Positions 52,253-60,907 of a stretch of 64,000 nt of DNA are shown in pieces. The position numbers were made by a program, and so were the translations under genes. This DNA is from Halorubrum salinarum (GTDB lineage: Archaea; Halobacteriota; Halobacteria; Halobacteriales; Haloferacaceae), in the NCBI RefSeq assembly GCF_013267195.1, contig NZ_CP053941.1, positions 434,001 through 498,000 on the forward strand, written 5' to 3'. The number at the start of each line of letters is the position of its first letter. Positions within the stretch are counted from its first letter, which is position 1. The notes under the pieces are model-generated. The model was not told the DNA's origin, ran no database searches, and saw only the letters and a list, made by a program, of their open reading frames with translations.

Positions 52253-53497
52253 TCACCCGAGCAGCGCGGCGACCGTCTCCTCGACCGTCGCCGCCGCCGC
52301 CTCGACCTCGCGCACCCGGACGTACTCCCGCTCGGCGTGCGCGACCGCGCCCGACTCGTCGGCGAGGTCGCCGGGCCCGAACACGACCGTCGGCGCCGGC
52401 GCGAAGTAGGAGGCCTCGGTCGCCGCGCCGAACGGCCGGACGCCGCCGCCGCGACCGTCGGGGAGGCCGACCGCGTCGCTCGCCTCTCGCGCCGCGTCGG
52501 CGACAGTTCGGACGAGGTCGTGGTCCGGGTCCGTCGCGAACGCCTCCAGGAACGGCGACTCGCGGTCGGTGAGCGCGACCGCGGCGTCGACCCCGCGGTC
52601 GCCGGCCGGGCCGCTCGCGAGCGACTCCCGCACCGCGTCCGCGAGCGCCGACCGGAACTCCTCGGCTGTCTCCGGCGGGACGCTCCGCCGGTCGACCGTT
52701 ATCTCGCAGTCCGCCGGCACCTGGTTCGTCGCCGCGCCGCCCTCGACGACCGTAGGGGTGAGCTTCGGCGGCCCCAACTGCGGGTGGGCGGTCGCCTCCG
52801 CGTCGAACGTGCGGATCGCCGCGAGCGCGTCCTCGGCCGCCGCGACCGCGTTCGCGCCCGCGAACTCGGCGGCGTGCGCGGCGGTCCCGGACAGCTCGAC
52901 GGTCGCCTGGAACCGCCCCTTCGCGGCGGTACACGCGTCGAGCCCCGTCGGCTCGCCGACGAGGAACAGGTCGCCGTCGAGCCGGTCGTCGGTCCCCGGC
53001 AGCCGCCCGGTCAGCGCCGCTGCGCCGAGCGACAGCGACTCCTCGTCGGGCGTGAGCGCGAGCGTGATCCGCCCGCGGTCGGGGTCGGCGGCGAGGAAGC
53101 CCGCGAGCAGCGCCGCGAGCGGCCCCTTCGCGTCGCAGGCACCCCGGCCGCGGATCACCTCGTCCGGGTCGTCTCCGGCTCCCGTCGGAGCGCCGCGCTC
53201 GCCGTCGCGCGCCGGCCCGCGCTCGAACGCGACGTGCGGCGTCACCGTGTCGAGGTGCGTGTTCAACACGAGGTGCGGCCCCGCCTCGGGCGCCGGCGAG
53301 CGCTTCTCCGCGAGGACGCAGCCGTCCGCGACGACCGCGGGGTCGGCGCCCCGTCGGCCGAGGAGGTCGACGACGGACTCGCGCATCTCGTCGGCCGACT
53401 CGTGGGAGGGGGTGCGGACCGCGTCTTCGAGGAACGAGACCGGGTCGAAGTCGGGCCCCGCGTCCGAACCCGAGCCGGCATCGCCGTCGCCGCTCAT
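52253..53497 (-). CDS. dapE: M20 peptidase, probable succinyl-diaminopimelate desuccinylase
   Basis: This 414-residue metallohydrolase has an HLDTV metal ligand, RGACDAKGPLAALLAGFL, the catalytic TPDEESLSLGA and DLFLVGEPTGLDACTAAKGRFQ. It is the last gene of the lysine operon, ATGA-linked to dapF, and should remove succinate from N-succinyl-LL-diaminopimelate. The call depends on context as M20 enzymes have many substrates. A further His is in VAHAEREYVRV. The ATG at 53497 is clear. Confidence 0.88.
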   Translation of the reverse strand: MSGDGDAGSGSDAGPDFDPVSFLEDAVRTPSHESADEMRESVVDLLGRRGADPAVVADGCVLAEKRSPAPEAGPHLVLNTHLDTVTPHVAFERGPARDGERGAPTGAGDDPDEVIRGRGACDAKGPLAALLAGFLAADPDRGRITLALTPDEESLSLGAAALTGRLPGTDDRLDGDLFLVGEPTGLDACTAAKGRFQATVELSGTAAHAAEFAGANAVAAAEDALAAIRTFDAEATAHPQLGPPKLTPTVVEGGAATNQVPADCEITVDRRSVPPETAEEFRSALADAVRESLASGPAGDRGVDAAVALTDRESPFLEAFATDPDHDLVRTVADAAREASDAVGLPDGRGGGVRPFGAATEASYFAPAPTVVFGPGDLADESGAVAHAEREYVRVREVEAAAATVEETVAALLG

Positions 53498-54435
53498 CTG
53501 GGGTCGGCGGGGAGCGCCCCCGAGAACTCGTGGGCGACGGGCCCGGCGAGCGTGGCGTGGCCGCGGTCCGGCACCGTTATCTCCAGTTCGCCGCCCGGCG
53601 GCCGACTCACGGCCGACTCGCCCTCGATCAGGCCCAGGCGGCGGGCGGCCGCGACGACCGCGACCGCGCCGGTGCCGCAGGAGCGCGTCTCGCCCTCGAC
53701 GCCGCGCTCGAAGGTGCGCTGGTCGAGGACCGCGGGCCCGTCGCCGGCGCCGTCGTCGACGACGGCGGCGAGGTTGACGTTCGCGCCCTCGGGGAAGACG
53801 CCGGCGTGCCGGACCGGCGGCGCGACTGCGTCGAGGTCGACCGCGTCGATCCCGTCGTGGTCGTCGCGGCCGCCGTCGACGAACGCGACCGCGTGCGGCA
53901 CGCCGGTGTTGACGGCGGTGACGGTCAGCCCCTCGACCGGCTCGTCGACCAGCGGCTCGTCCGCGAGCGCGCCCTCGCGGGCGACCGGGACGCGGCGGGG
54001 GTCGAACGTCGGCTCGCCCATCTCGATGGTGGCGGCGCTCCCGTCCGCGGTCACCGTGGCGCGGCGGGTGCCCGCCTGCGTGTCGATCATGAACTCGCGG
54101 TCGCCCGTGCGGTCGTGGGCCCAGCGCGCGACGACGCGGGCGCCGTTGCCGCACATCGTCGCGGTTGAGCCGTCCGGCTGGACCAGCGTCATCACGACGC
54201 GAGTCGGGTCGAACCGCTCCTCGATCGACAGGAAGAGGACGCCGTCCGCGCCGCGTCGGCCCGACGGCGCGCCGCGGTCGTCGGCGAAGTCGCCGCCGTC
54301 GACGCCCGTCTCGCGGTCGCAGTACGCCCGGGCGAACGCCGCGCGGTCGCCGACGTTCTCGGCGGCCGCGTCGACGACGAGGAAGTCGTTGCCCGTGCCG
54401 TGGTACTTCTCGACCGGGACGGCGTGGGTGCTCAT
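53494..54435 (-). CDS. dapF: Diaminopimelate epimerase
   Basis: This 313-residue PLP-independent epimerase makes meso-diaminopimelate. Both catalytic cysteines are present: MCGNGARVVARWAHD and RSCGTGAVAVVAAA. It is joined to lysA and dapE by ATGA overlaps. Length is slightly above the bacterial 275 because of acidic insertions. Confidence 0.95.
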   Translation of the reverse strand: MSTHAVPVEKYHGTGNDFLVVDAAAENVGDRAAFARAYCDRETGVDGGDFADDRGAPSGRRGADGVLFLSIEERFDPTRVVMTLVQPDGSTATMCGNGARVVARWAHDRTGDREFMIDTQAGTRRATVTADGSAATIEMGEPTFDPRRVPVAREGALADEPLVDEPVEGLTVTAVNTGVPHAVAFVDGGRDDHDGIDAVDLDAVAPPVRHAGVFPEGANVNLAAVVDDGAGDGPAVLDQRTFERGVEGETRSCGTGAVAVVAAARRLGLIEGESAVSRPPGGELEITVPDRGHATLAGPVAHEFSGALPADPR

Positions 54436-55799
54436 CGGCCGCCCTCCGTCCGGTCGGCGCGGCCACGCGCCGCCTCTCGCTCGACCGTCGTCAGGTCGTC
54501 GAGCGCCTCCCGGCGTCGGACGACCGTCGCGGTCCCGTCGTCGAGCGCGACCTCCGCCGGCCGCGGTCGTGAGTTGTATTGGCTCGCCATCTCGTATCCG
54601 TACGCGCCCGCGATCCCGACCGCGAGGAGGTCCCCCCGGCGCGGGTCGGCGAGCGCGCGGTTCGTACCCAGCGTATCGCCGGTCTCACAGATAGGTCCGG
54701 CGACCGTGACAGGGGTTGCCTCCCGCTCGGCGACGGGGGGCGCGTCGCCCCCGTCGCGGTCCCGCCCGCCGCCCAGGTTGCGGATCGGGTGGTAGGCGTC
54801 GTACATCGCCGGCCGCAGGAGGTCCGTCATCCCCGCGTCGACGCCGACGACCGTCTCGTCCGGCGTCGGCTTCACGGTGTTCACCCGGGTCAGGAGGACG
54901 CCCGCGTCCGCGACGACGTAGCGCCCGGGCTCGACGGCGAGGTCGGTTCCGTCGGGCAGCGGCGCGACCGCCTCGCGCGTCGCCTCGGCGACCGCCGGCA
55001 GGTCGAGCGGCGGGGCGTCCTCCTCGTAGGGGACGCCGAACCCGCCGCCCACGTCGACGTAGTCGAGGTCGACGGGGGCCGCGCCGCCGTCCGGGTCGGC
55101 CAGCTCGCGCGCCAGGTCGCCCATCCGCGCGACCAGTTCGCGGTGGCTGTCCAGCTGCTCCGGGTCGATGCCGGAGCCGGCGTGGGCGTGGATCCCGACC
55201 ACGTCGAAGCGCTCGGCCGCGTCACGCGCCGCGTCCGCGGCGCGGTCATAGGGGATCCCGAACTTCGCGGCGCCGCCGGTGGTGACCTTCTCGTGGTGGC
55301 CCGCACCCACGCCGGGGTTCACGCGGACGCAGACGCGACCGTCGTAGCCACGCTCCGCGAGCCGGTCGAGGGTGTCGACCGCGCCGACGGTGACGGTGAG
55401 GTCCGGCTCCGCCGCGGCGACGCCGGCGACGTAGTCGAGGTCGCGGGCCGGCGGGTTGACCGCGGTGTAGTGGAGCCGCGAGCCGTCGAAGCCGGCCGCG
55501 AGTGCGCGGTCGACCTCGCCCGCCGAGGCGCACTCGGCGTCGAGGCCCGCGTCGCGGACCGCCTCCAGGACGGCGCGGCCGGTGTGCGCCTTGACGGCGT
55601 ACCGCACGTCGGCGTCGGGGAACGCCGCGAGCAGCCGCTCGCAGTTCTCGCGGACGCGGTCGATGTCCTGGACGTACAGCGGCGTCTCGTGCTCGGCCGC
55701 GAGGTCGCGGAGGCGGTCGGCGTCCCAGTCGCTCACGCGGCGGACCTGGGGGTTCTCGTCGGGGGCGGTCGGCGCCGCGCTCGCGTCCGCGTCGCTCAT
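54432..55799 (-). CDS. lysA: Diaminopimelate decarboxylase
   Basis: This 455-residue PLP enzyme makes L-lysine from meso-diaminopimelate. The PLP lysine sits in VRYAVKAHTGRAVLEAV, the IHAHAGSGIDPEQL loop and VDVGGGFGVPYEEDAPPLDL phosphate loop follow, then CETGDTLGTNR near the C-terminus carries the active-site Cys. It is tied to dapD and dapF by ATGA overlaps. Confidence 0.95.
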   Translation of the reverse strand: MSDADASAAPTAPDENPQVRRVSDWDADRLRDLAAEHETPLYVQDIDRVRENCERLLAAFPDADVRYAVKAHTGRAVLEAVRDAGLDAECASAGEVDRALAAGFDGSRLHYTAVNPPARDLDYVAGVAAAEPDLTVTVGAVDTLDRLAERGYDGRVCVRVNPGVGAGHHEKVTTGGAAKFGIPYDRAADAARDAAERFDVVGIHAHAGSGIDPEQLDSHRELVARMGDLARELADPDGGAAPVDLDYVDVGGGFGVPYEEDAPPLDLPAVAEATREAVAPLPDGTDLAVEPGRYVVADAGVLLTRVNTVKPTPDETVVGVDAGMTDLLRPAMYDAYHPIRNLGGGRDRDGGDAPPVAEREATPVTVAGPICETGDTLGTNRALADPRRGDLLAVGIAGAYGYEMASQYNSRPRPAEVALDDGTATVVRRREALDDLTTVEREAARGRADRTEGGR

Positions 55800-56635
55800 T
55801 CCCGGAGCGCGTCCTCCCGCCGCGTCGCCTCCAGCGTCTCCTCCTCGACGTGCGTCGCGACGACCGCGGGCTTGTACGCGCCGCCCTCGAAGAGGTCGTG
55901 GTCGCCGACGGACGACTCCACCATCCGGGTGAACGCGCGGCGCTCGGCCGGGAGGTGGCCGTAGACGACCTCCTCCTCGACGAGGTCGTAGACGGGGATC
56001 CGGGGGGTGAGGAGCGTGTTCTCCCCGACGATCGAGTTCTCGCCGACCCGGAACCCGCTGGTGACCCGGCAGCCCGCGCCCAGCGAGACGCCGTCCTCGA
56101 TGATCACCGGCGCGTCCTCGACCGGTTCGAGGACGCCGCCGATCAGCGTGTTGGCGCCGAGCTTGACGTTCTCGCCGAGCTGCGCGCAGGAGCCGACCGT
56201 GTCACAGGAGTCGACGAGCGTGCCGTCGCCGACGTACGCGCCCATGTTGACGAACGAGGGGCTCATCATGATACAGTCGCTGCCGAGGTACGCGCCCCGG
56301 CGGATCGCGGTCCCGTCCGGCGTGTTCCGCGTGCCGCGCTCGGCGAGGTCGTCCGTGTCGCGCAGCGGGAGCACGTCGTGGTAGGTGACGCCGCCGTACT
56401 CGCGGGGCTCGGTCTCGCGCAGCCCGAAGTTCAGCAGGATCCCCCGCTTGACCCACTCGTTGGCCTCCCACGAGGTCACGTCGTCGCCGGTCTTCTCGGC
56501 GGCGCGGACCTCGCCCGCCTCCAGGGCGGCGAGGAACTCGTCGATCACGGCCGCGTCCGCGTCGGTCGCGTCGGCGGCGGTCAGCCCGTCCTGATAGCGG
56601 TCCCACAGATCGGATACGTCGGCTCGGAGCGTCAT
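55796..56635 (-). CDS. dapD: Tetrahydrodipicolinate N-succinyltransferase
   Basis: This 279-residue protein has a helical N-terminus and left-handed beta-helix hexapeptide rungs such as RRGAYLGSDCIMMSPSFVNMGAYVGDGTLVDSCDTVGSCAQLGENVKLGANTLIGGVLEP, the succinyl-CoA acyltransferase fold. It defines the succinylase branch of the DAP pathway. A TATA-like AATAAATA at 56661-56669 30 bp before it suggests its own promoter. Confidence 0.95.
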   Translation of the reverse strand: MTLRADVSDLWDRYQDGLTAADATDADAAVIDEFLAALEAGEVRAAEKTGDDVTSWEANEWVKRGILLNFGLRETEPREYGGVTYHDVLPLRDTDDLAERGTRNTPDGTAIRRGAYLGSDCIMMSPSFVNMGAYVGDGTLVDSCDTVGSCAQLGENVKLGANTLIGGVLEPVEDAPVIIEDGVSLGAGCRVTSGFRVGENSIVGENTLLTPRIPVYDLVEEEVVYGHLPAERRAFTRMVESSVGDHDLFEGGAYKPAVVATHVEEETLEATRREDALRE

Positions 56636-56660
56636 TGGCTAGTGTATGGATGAGTGTCGG

Positions 56661-56669
56661 TATTTATTC
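56661..56669 (-). promoter_or_regulatory. Internal TATA box before dapD
   Basis: GAATAAATA on the minus strand is centred 30 bp before the dapD ATG at 56635, in the only real gap (57 bp) of the lysine operon. It could start a shorter dapD-lysA-dapF-dapE transcript. Confidence 0.5.
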
Positions 56670-56692
56670 GTCGATGTGAGGATGTCTCGTGA

Positions 56693-57478
56693 TTATTCGG
56701 CTCCGGCGTCCAGCACGTCGCCGAACCCGTACCAGCCGGGGTCGCGGCCGGCGATCCAGTCGGCGGCGTCGAGCGCGCCCTCTGCGAACACCCCGCGGTC
56801 GCCGGCGCGGTGCGTGAGTTCCAGCGTCTCGCGGTTCCCGGCCAGCAGCACCTCGTGTTCGCCGGTCACGTCGCCCGCGCGGCGGGCGTGGACGCCGACC
56901 TCGCCCGGGCCCCGCGGCGCGTCGCCCTCGCGGCCGTGGACGCGCTCGTCGAGGTCCTCGCGGACCGACTCCACGTCGTCGAGTATCGACTTCGCGGTCC
57001 CCGAGGGCGCGTCGCGCTTCGCGTTGTGGTGCGTCTCGGTCAGCTCCACGTCGTAGCCGGGCAGCGCCGCGGCGGCCTCGCGGACCGCGCGGCGGAGCGC
57101 GGCCACGCCACGGGCGAAGTTCGACGCCTTGAGCACGGGCACCGCCTCGCTCGCGGCCCGGAGGTCGTCGATCTGGGCGTCTGCGAACCCCGTCGTGCCG
57201 GTGACGAGCGGGACGCCGGCGTCGGCGCAGGTCTCGGCGTACGCGACCGCGGAGTCGGGGCCGGTGAAGTCGATCAGGGCGTCGGGCGCCTCGCTCGCGA
57301 GCAGGTCGTCGAGGTCGGCGGCGTCGGCGACCGGGACGCCCGCGACCGGGTCGGTCTCGGTGCGGTTGACCGCGACCGCGACGGCGACGCCCTCGCGGTC
57401 GACGGCCGCCTCGATCACCTCGCGGCCCATGCGGCCGCCCGCGCCGGTGACGGCGAGCGAGAGCGCGTCCGCGCTCAT
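56693..57478 (-). CDS. dapB: Dihydrodipicolinate reductase
   Basis: This 261-residue NAD(P)H enzyme reduces (hydroxy)tetrahydrodipicolinate. The nucleotide site is VTGAGGRMGREVIEAAVDR, the active centre ETHHNAKRDAPSGTA near residue 155, and the tail shows AGDVTGEHEVLLAGNRETLELTHRA. It overlaps dapA by four bases (ATGA). Confidence 0.95.
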   Translation of the reverse strand: MSADALSLAVTGAGGRMGREVIEAAVDREGVAVAVAVNRTETDPVAGVPVADAADLDDLLASEAPDALIDFTGPDSAVAYAETCADAGVPLVTGTTGFADAQIDDLRAASEAVPVLKASNFARGVAALRRAVREAAAALPGYDVELTETHHNAKRDAPSGTAKSILDDVESVREDLDERVHGREGDAPRGPGEVGVHARRAGDVTGEHEVLLAGNRETLELTHRAGDRGVFAEGALDAADWIAGRDPGWYGFGDVLDAGAE

Positions 57479-58476
57479 TCCGCGCCCTCCGTCGCCGCGG
57501 GGTCGACGGCGGTCGGGTCGATCGCTCCCGGCGCGTGCTCGTCGTACGCGGCCAGCAGGTCGCGGAGCGACTCGCGCCGGTCCTCGGAGAGCCGCGAGAG
57601 CGGCGAGCGGACGCGGGGGCCGCCCCGGCCGCGGATGTGCATCGCCTCCTTCACCGGGATCGGGTTCGTCTCGGCGAACAGCTCGCGGACGAGCGGCGAC
57701 AGCTCGTGATGGAGCGTCCGCGCGCGGTCGTAGTCGCCCGAGAGCGCGGCGCCGACCATCGCGCAGGTCCGCTCGGGCTCGACGTTGGCGACCACGCTGA
57801 TCGTCCCGGTCCCCCCGATCGAGAGGACGGGGAGCGTGAGGCCGTCGTCGCCCGACAGCACGGCGAACGCCTCGTCTCGGGTGCGCTCGATCACCTCGCT
57901 GATGAGGTTGAGGTCGCCCGAGGCGGCCTTGTACCCGCGGATGTTCGGGTGTTCGGCGAGCTCGACGGTCACGTCGACCGGGATCGACTGGCCCGTGCGG
58001 CTCGGGACGTTGTAGACGATCTGCGGGAGGTCGACCTCGTCCGCGATGGTGCGGTAGTGGTCGAGGAACCCCTGCGGCTCGGGCTTGTTGTAGTACGGCG
58101 AGATCAGGAGGAGGCCGTCGGCGCCCGCGTCGGCCGCGCGCCGCGACAGCGAGAGCGCCTCCGCGGTGTTGTTCGAGCCGGTGCCGGCGATGACGGGGAT
58201 GTCGTCGAGGGCGTCGCGGACCGTCTCGATCACCGCGACGTGCTCGTCGTGGCTCATCGTCGCCGACTCGCCGGTCGAGCCGACGGGGACGACGCCGTCG
58301 ACGCCCGCGCGTTCGAGGAACTGAGCGTTCGCGGCGAGCTGGTCGTGGTCGACCGCGTCGTCGTCGGTGAAGGGGGTGGTCATCGCGGGGTACACGCCCT
58401 CGAAGGGCGCGTCGGTCGTTTCTCCGTCCGTCGCGTCGTGCGTCGCGTAGGGCGTCGTGGTGGTCGTGTCTGTCAT
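57475..58476 (-). CDS. dapA: 4-Hydroxy-tetrahydrodipicolinate synthase
   Basis: This 333-residue aldolase condenses pyruvate with aspartate semialdehyde. The family blocks VVPVGSTGESATMSHDEHVAVIE, LLISPYYNKPEPQGFLDHY (catalytic Tyr), IVYNVPSRTGQSIPVD and IRGYKAASGDLN (Schiff-base Lys) are intact. A Thr/Asp-rich N-terminal extension of about 30 residues (TTTTTPYATHDATDG) precedes the EGVYPAMTTPF core. The start ATG at 58476 has no TATA box near it; the nearest lies 200 bp upstream, so a leader of about 165 nt is predicted. Confidence 0.93.
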   Translation of the reverse strand: MTDTTTTTPYATHDATDGETTDAPFEGVYPAMTTPFTDDDAVDHDQLAANAQFLERAGVDGVVPVGSTGESATMSHDEHVAVIETVRDALDDIPVIAGTGSNNTAEALSLSRRAADAGADGLLLISPYYNKPEPQGFLDHYRTIADEVDLPQIVYNVPSRTGQSIPVDVTVELAEHPNIRGYKAASGDLNLISEVIERTRDEAFAVLSGDDGLTLPVLSIGGTGTISVVANVEPERTCAMVGAALSGDYDRARTLHHELSPLVRELFAETNPIPVKEAMHIRGRGGPRVRSPLSRLSEDRRESLRDLLAAYDEHAPGAIDPTAVDPAATEGAE

Positions 58477-58569
58477 GGGTGCTGCGGTGAGTCCGGGTCG
58501 GTCAACGGGTCGGTGCGCGCGAGCCGGGGGTCGTCCGGGACGGGGTCGCCACTCCCGCCGGCGGACGGC

Positions 58570-58644
58570 TCACGCGCGTTTTTTCGAGAAGAGCCGCGCC
58601 GCTGGCGTCGACTGCGGGCCGCGTGCGGACGCGGGTCGGGTCAC
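58570..58644 (-). CDS. Possible leader mini-ORF upstream of the lysine operon
   Basis: A GTG at 58644 opens 24 codons ending in a TGA at 58570. The product would end ARLFSKKRA, with two adjacent AAA lysine codons (58579-58584) a few residues before the stop. AAA is an uncommon lysine codon in this GC-rich window, where AAG is the rule. A TATA box is centred 28 bp before this GTG, exactly the leaderless spacing, so its transcript would begin at the mini-ORF. It is in the dapA frame. Attenuator-like control by lysyl-tRNA is the attractive idea; chance is the alternative. Confidence 0.35.
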   Translation of the reverse strand: MTRPASARGPQSTPAARLFSKKRA

Positions 58645-58668
58645 ACCGACAAATGGATCGGTCGCGCG

Positions 58669-58676
58669 CTTATACG
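58669..58676 (-). promoter_or_regulatory. TATA box driving the dap operon leader
   Basis: GTATAAGC on the minus strand (+ strand GCTTATAC) is centred 28 bp before 58644. It is the only clear promoter in the 234-bp space between dapA and the upstream membrane gene. Confidence 0.65.
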
Positions 58677-58710
58677 TTGTGTCTCGGGTCGAAACTGCCG
58701 CGGTGGCGGG

Positions 58711-59133
58711 TCACGGGGGCGCTCCGCGGTCGTCGCCGCGGACGGCGGGCCGCGTCGCGAGCGCGACCGCCGCGACCGCGGTCGCGAGGTTCAGCCAGAG
58801 CGTCGGCCTGTCGAACCCCGCCAGCGCCTCGACCGCCAGCCACCCCAGCAGGGCGAGGCCGACGGCGGCCGCGGCCGCGGGCGCCCGCTCCCGACCGGCG
58901 TACAGCCCGTAGCAGACGGCCCCTGACCCGACCCCGAAGATGGCGAAGAGGACGATCCCCGGAACGAGGTAGTCGCCGAACGGCGTGCGGCCGAGCGCGG
59001 CGGGCGACAGGCCGACGATTCGACCGGACGGCGCGGCGATCAGGGCGGCGCCCCCGACGAGCGCGCGGACCGACAGCTGCGCGAGGACGGCGATCAGCGC
59101 CAGCGTCTCGGGGTGCCGACCGCGGAGGCGCAC
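58711..59133 (-). CDS. Four-helix membrane protein
   Basis: This 140-residue protein starts at a GTG four bases after the stop of the HAD gene. Four hydrophobic helices are visible (about 10-35, 52-75, 84-103, 109-130) with an arginine-rich cytoplasmic tail. It is co-transcribed with the dehalogenase-like gene. No family recognised. Confidence 0.65.
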   Translation of the reverse strand: MRLRGRHPETLALIAVLAQLSVRALVGGAALIAAPSGRIVGLSPAALGRTPFGDYLVPGIVLFAIFGVGSGAVCYGLYAGRERAPAAAAAVGLALLGWLAVEALAGFDRPTLWLNLATAVAAVALATRPAVRGDDRGAPP

Positions 59134-59137
59134 GCGG

Positions 59138-59821
59138 TCAGGCCCCGAGCAGGTCCGCCAGCTCGTGGAGCGTCTCCACCGTCGCGTCCGGGTCGCCGCC
59201 GAACGGCTCCCACGGCGTCCCCTTCCGGTCGACCCACGCGGCCTGCATCCCGGCGTGGCGCGCGCCCAGCACGTCGAACCAGCCGGCGGTCGCGTGGACC
59301 ACCTCGTCGATCGGCGTCCCCGTCCGGGCCGCGCCGTGGCGGTAGAGCTCGGCCGCCGGCTTGAACGTCTCCACCTCGTCGGCGCTGACCGTGTCCGCGA
59401 CGAGATCGGCGATGTCGGCGTGGTCGACGAGCGACGCGAGCATCTCGGGATCGCCGTTCGAGAGGACGTAGCAGTCGTACCCCGCGTCGCGGAGCCGCCC
59501 GATGGCGTCGCGCACGTCGTCGAACACCTCCAGCTCGTGGTACACCGCGAGGATCTCGTCGCGCTCGGCCTCGGACAGGTCGACGCCGTGCGCCGCCAGC
59601 GCGTACGTCAGCGCGTCGCGGTTCATCTCGTAGAACGGCTGGTAGGCGTCGACCGCGTTCGCCACGAACGTGTACGCCAGCGACCGCGACCGCCACAGCC
59701 GCGACACCGGCTCGGGGTCGGCGACGCGGTCCGCGAGCGCCGCCTCGGCGGCCTCCACGTCCACGAGCGTGCTGTACGAGTCGAACGTCACCGTCGAGAC
59801 GCGGTCCGGGTCGAGCGCCAT
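59138..59821 (-). CDS. HAD hydrolase, haloacid dehalogenase type II-like
   Basis: This 227-residue protein has the nucleophile segment TFDSYSTLVD (D-x-Y-x-T, as in L-2-haloacid dehalogenase), the second motif CYVLSNGDPEML, the lysine motif VETFKPAAELYRH and the DVLGARHAGMQAAWVDR end. Substrate may be halogenated acids or a phosphorylated metabolite. ATG at 59821; the upstream frame is Pro/Arg rich and rejected. Confidence 0.85.
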   Translation of the reverse strand: MALDPDRVSTVTFDSYSTLVDVEAAEAALADRVADPEPVSRLWRSRSLAYTFVANAVDAYQPFYEMNRDALTYALAAHGVDLSEAERDEILAVYHELEVFDDVRDAIGRLRDAGYDCYVLSNGDPEMLASLVDHADIADLVADTVSADEVETFKPAAELYRHGAARTGTPIDEVVHATAGWFDVLGARHAGMQAAWVDRKGTPWEPFGGDPDATVETLHELADLLGA

Positions 59822-59959
59822 GGGCGGTGGCACAGCCGGCGGCCGGATAAGCGGTCGGGACGCCGGCAGGATCCGTCGCGGCCCGTCCGGGCCTCGGCGG
59901 TCCGGGCGGGAGACCGAGGGCTCGCACATTTATCCCGGCCGGGCGACTCTGGGAGACGC

Positions 59960-60874
59960 ATGAGCGACCCGTCCGACGACGCCCCCGACCCGACCGACGG
60001 CGACGACGTCCCCGACCCGGTCCCGGCGGACGAACCGACCGCCGGCGAAGAGGTCAGCGCCGACACCGACGCCGCCCGCCACGAGTACGACCCGGACGCC
60101 GAGCACGCGTTCCCCGACGAGCGCCTCAACGAGGTCCTCGCGCGGCTCGAATCGGACGAGGAGGTCGTCGCCTACCTGGAGGCGCAGAACGTCAACCCGG
60201 TCGCCCGGAAGGGGTACAACGACCACGGCGCCAAGCACGTCGAGATCGTCCGCGACCGCGCGCTCCGGCTGTACGACCTGCTCAAGTCCGGCGGCGTCGA
60301 GTTCAACGGCGCCCGCCAGCAGGGCCTCGACGAGGCGGACGAGCCCGTGATCGTCGCGCTGGCGGCGACGCTCCACGACATCGGCCACGTCGTCCACCGC
60401 CACGACCACCCCTACTACTCGATCCCGCTGGCCGCAGACCTGCTCGACGACCTCCTCCCGACGTTCTACGGCGTTGCCGACCGGGTGCGCGTGAAGGCGG
60501 AGGTGCTCCACGCGATCCTGTGTCACCACACGGAGGAGCAGCCGCTCACGCTGGAGGCGGGAGTGGTCCGGATCGCCGACGGCCTCGACATGGAACGCGG
60601 TCGCTCGCGCGTCCCCTACGAGGAGGGCGGGCGCGGGATCAACACCGTCTCCTCGCAGGCGATCGAGCGCGTCTCGCTCCGCGAGGGCGACGAGACCCCC
60701 GTTCAGGTCGTTATCCGGATGAACAACGCCGCCGGCGTCTACCAGGTCGACTCCCTCCTGAAGGCGAAGATAGAGGGCTCGCTCCTCGAAGACCGGATCC
60801 GGACCGTCGCGATCAACACCCACAGCGACGGCCGGGACGGGAACGGCTCGATCGTCGACCGCATCGAGCTCTGA
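59960..60874 (+). CDS. HD-domain metal-dependent phosphohydrolase
   Basis: This 304-residue protein has an acidic N-terminal 50 residues, then the HD signature ATLHDIGHVVHRHDHPYYS preceded by DHGAKHVEIVRDR and a later AILCHHTEEQPLTLEAGVVRIADGLDMERGRSR. It should hydrolyse a nucleotide or cyclic nucleotide. A TATA-like ATTTATCC is about 26 bp before the ATG. Divergent from the HAD gene. Confidence 0.87.
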   Translation: MSDPSDDAPDPTDGDDVPDPVPADEPTAGEEVSADTDAARHEYDPDAEHAFPDERLNEVLARLESDEEVVAYLEAQNVNPVARKGYNDHGAKHVEIVRDRALRLYDLLKSGGVEFNGARQQGLDEADEPVIVALAATLHDIGHVVHRHDHPYYSIPLAADLLDDLLPTFYGVADRVRVKAEVLHAILCHHTEEQPLTLEAGVVRIADGLDMERGRSRVPYEEGGRGINTVSSQAIERVSLREGDETPVQVVIRMNNAAGVYQVDSLLKAKIEGSLLEDRIRTVAINTHSDGRDGNGSIVDRIEL

Positions 60875-60907
60875 GCCGGCCGGTCCGTCCGAGTCCGACG
60901 ACGCGGC

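Noticed and set aside
58477..58644. Lysine riboswitch upstream of dapA
   Set aside because: No L-box-like conserved core was recognisable and lysine riboswitches are not known from archaea; the mini-ORF idea was kept instead.
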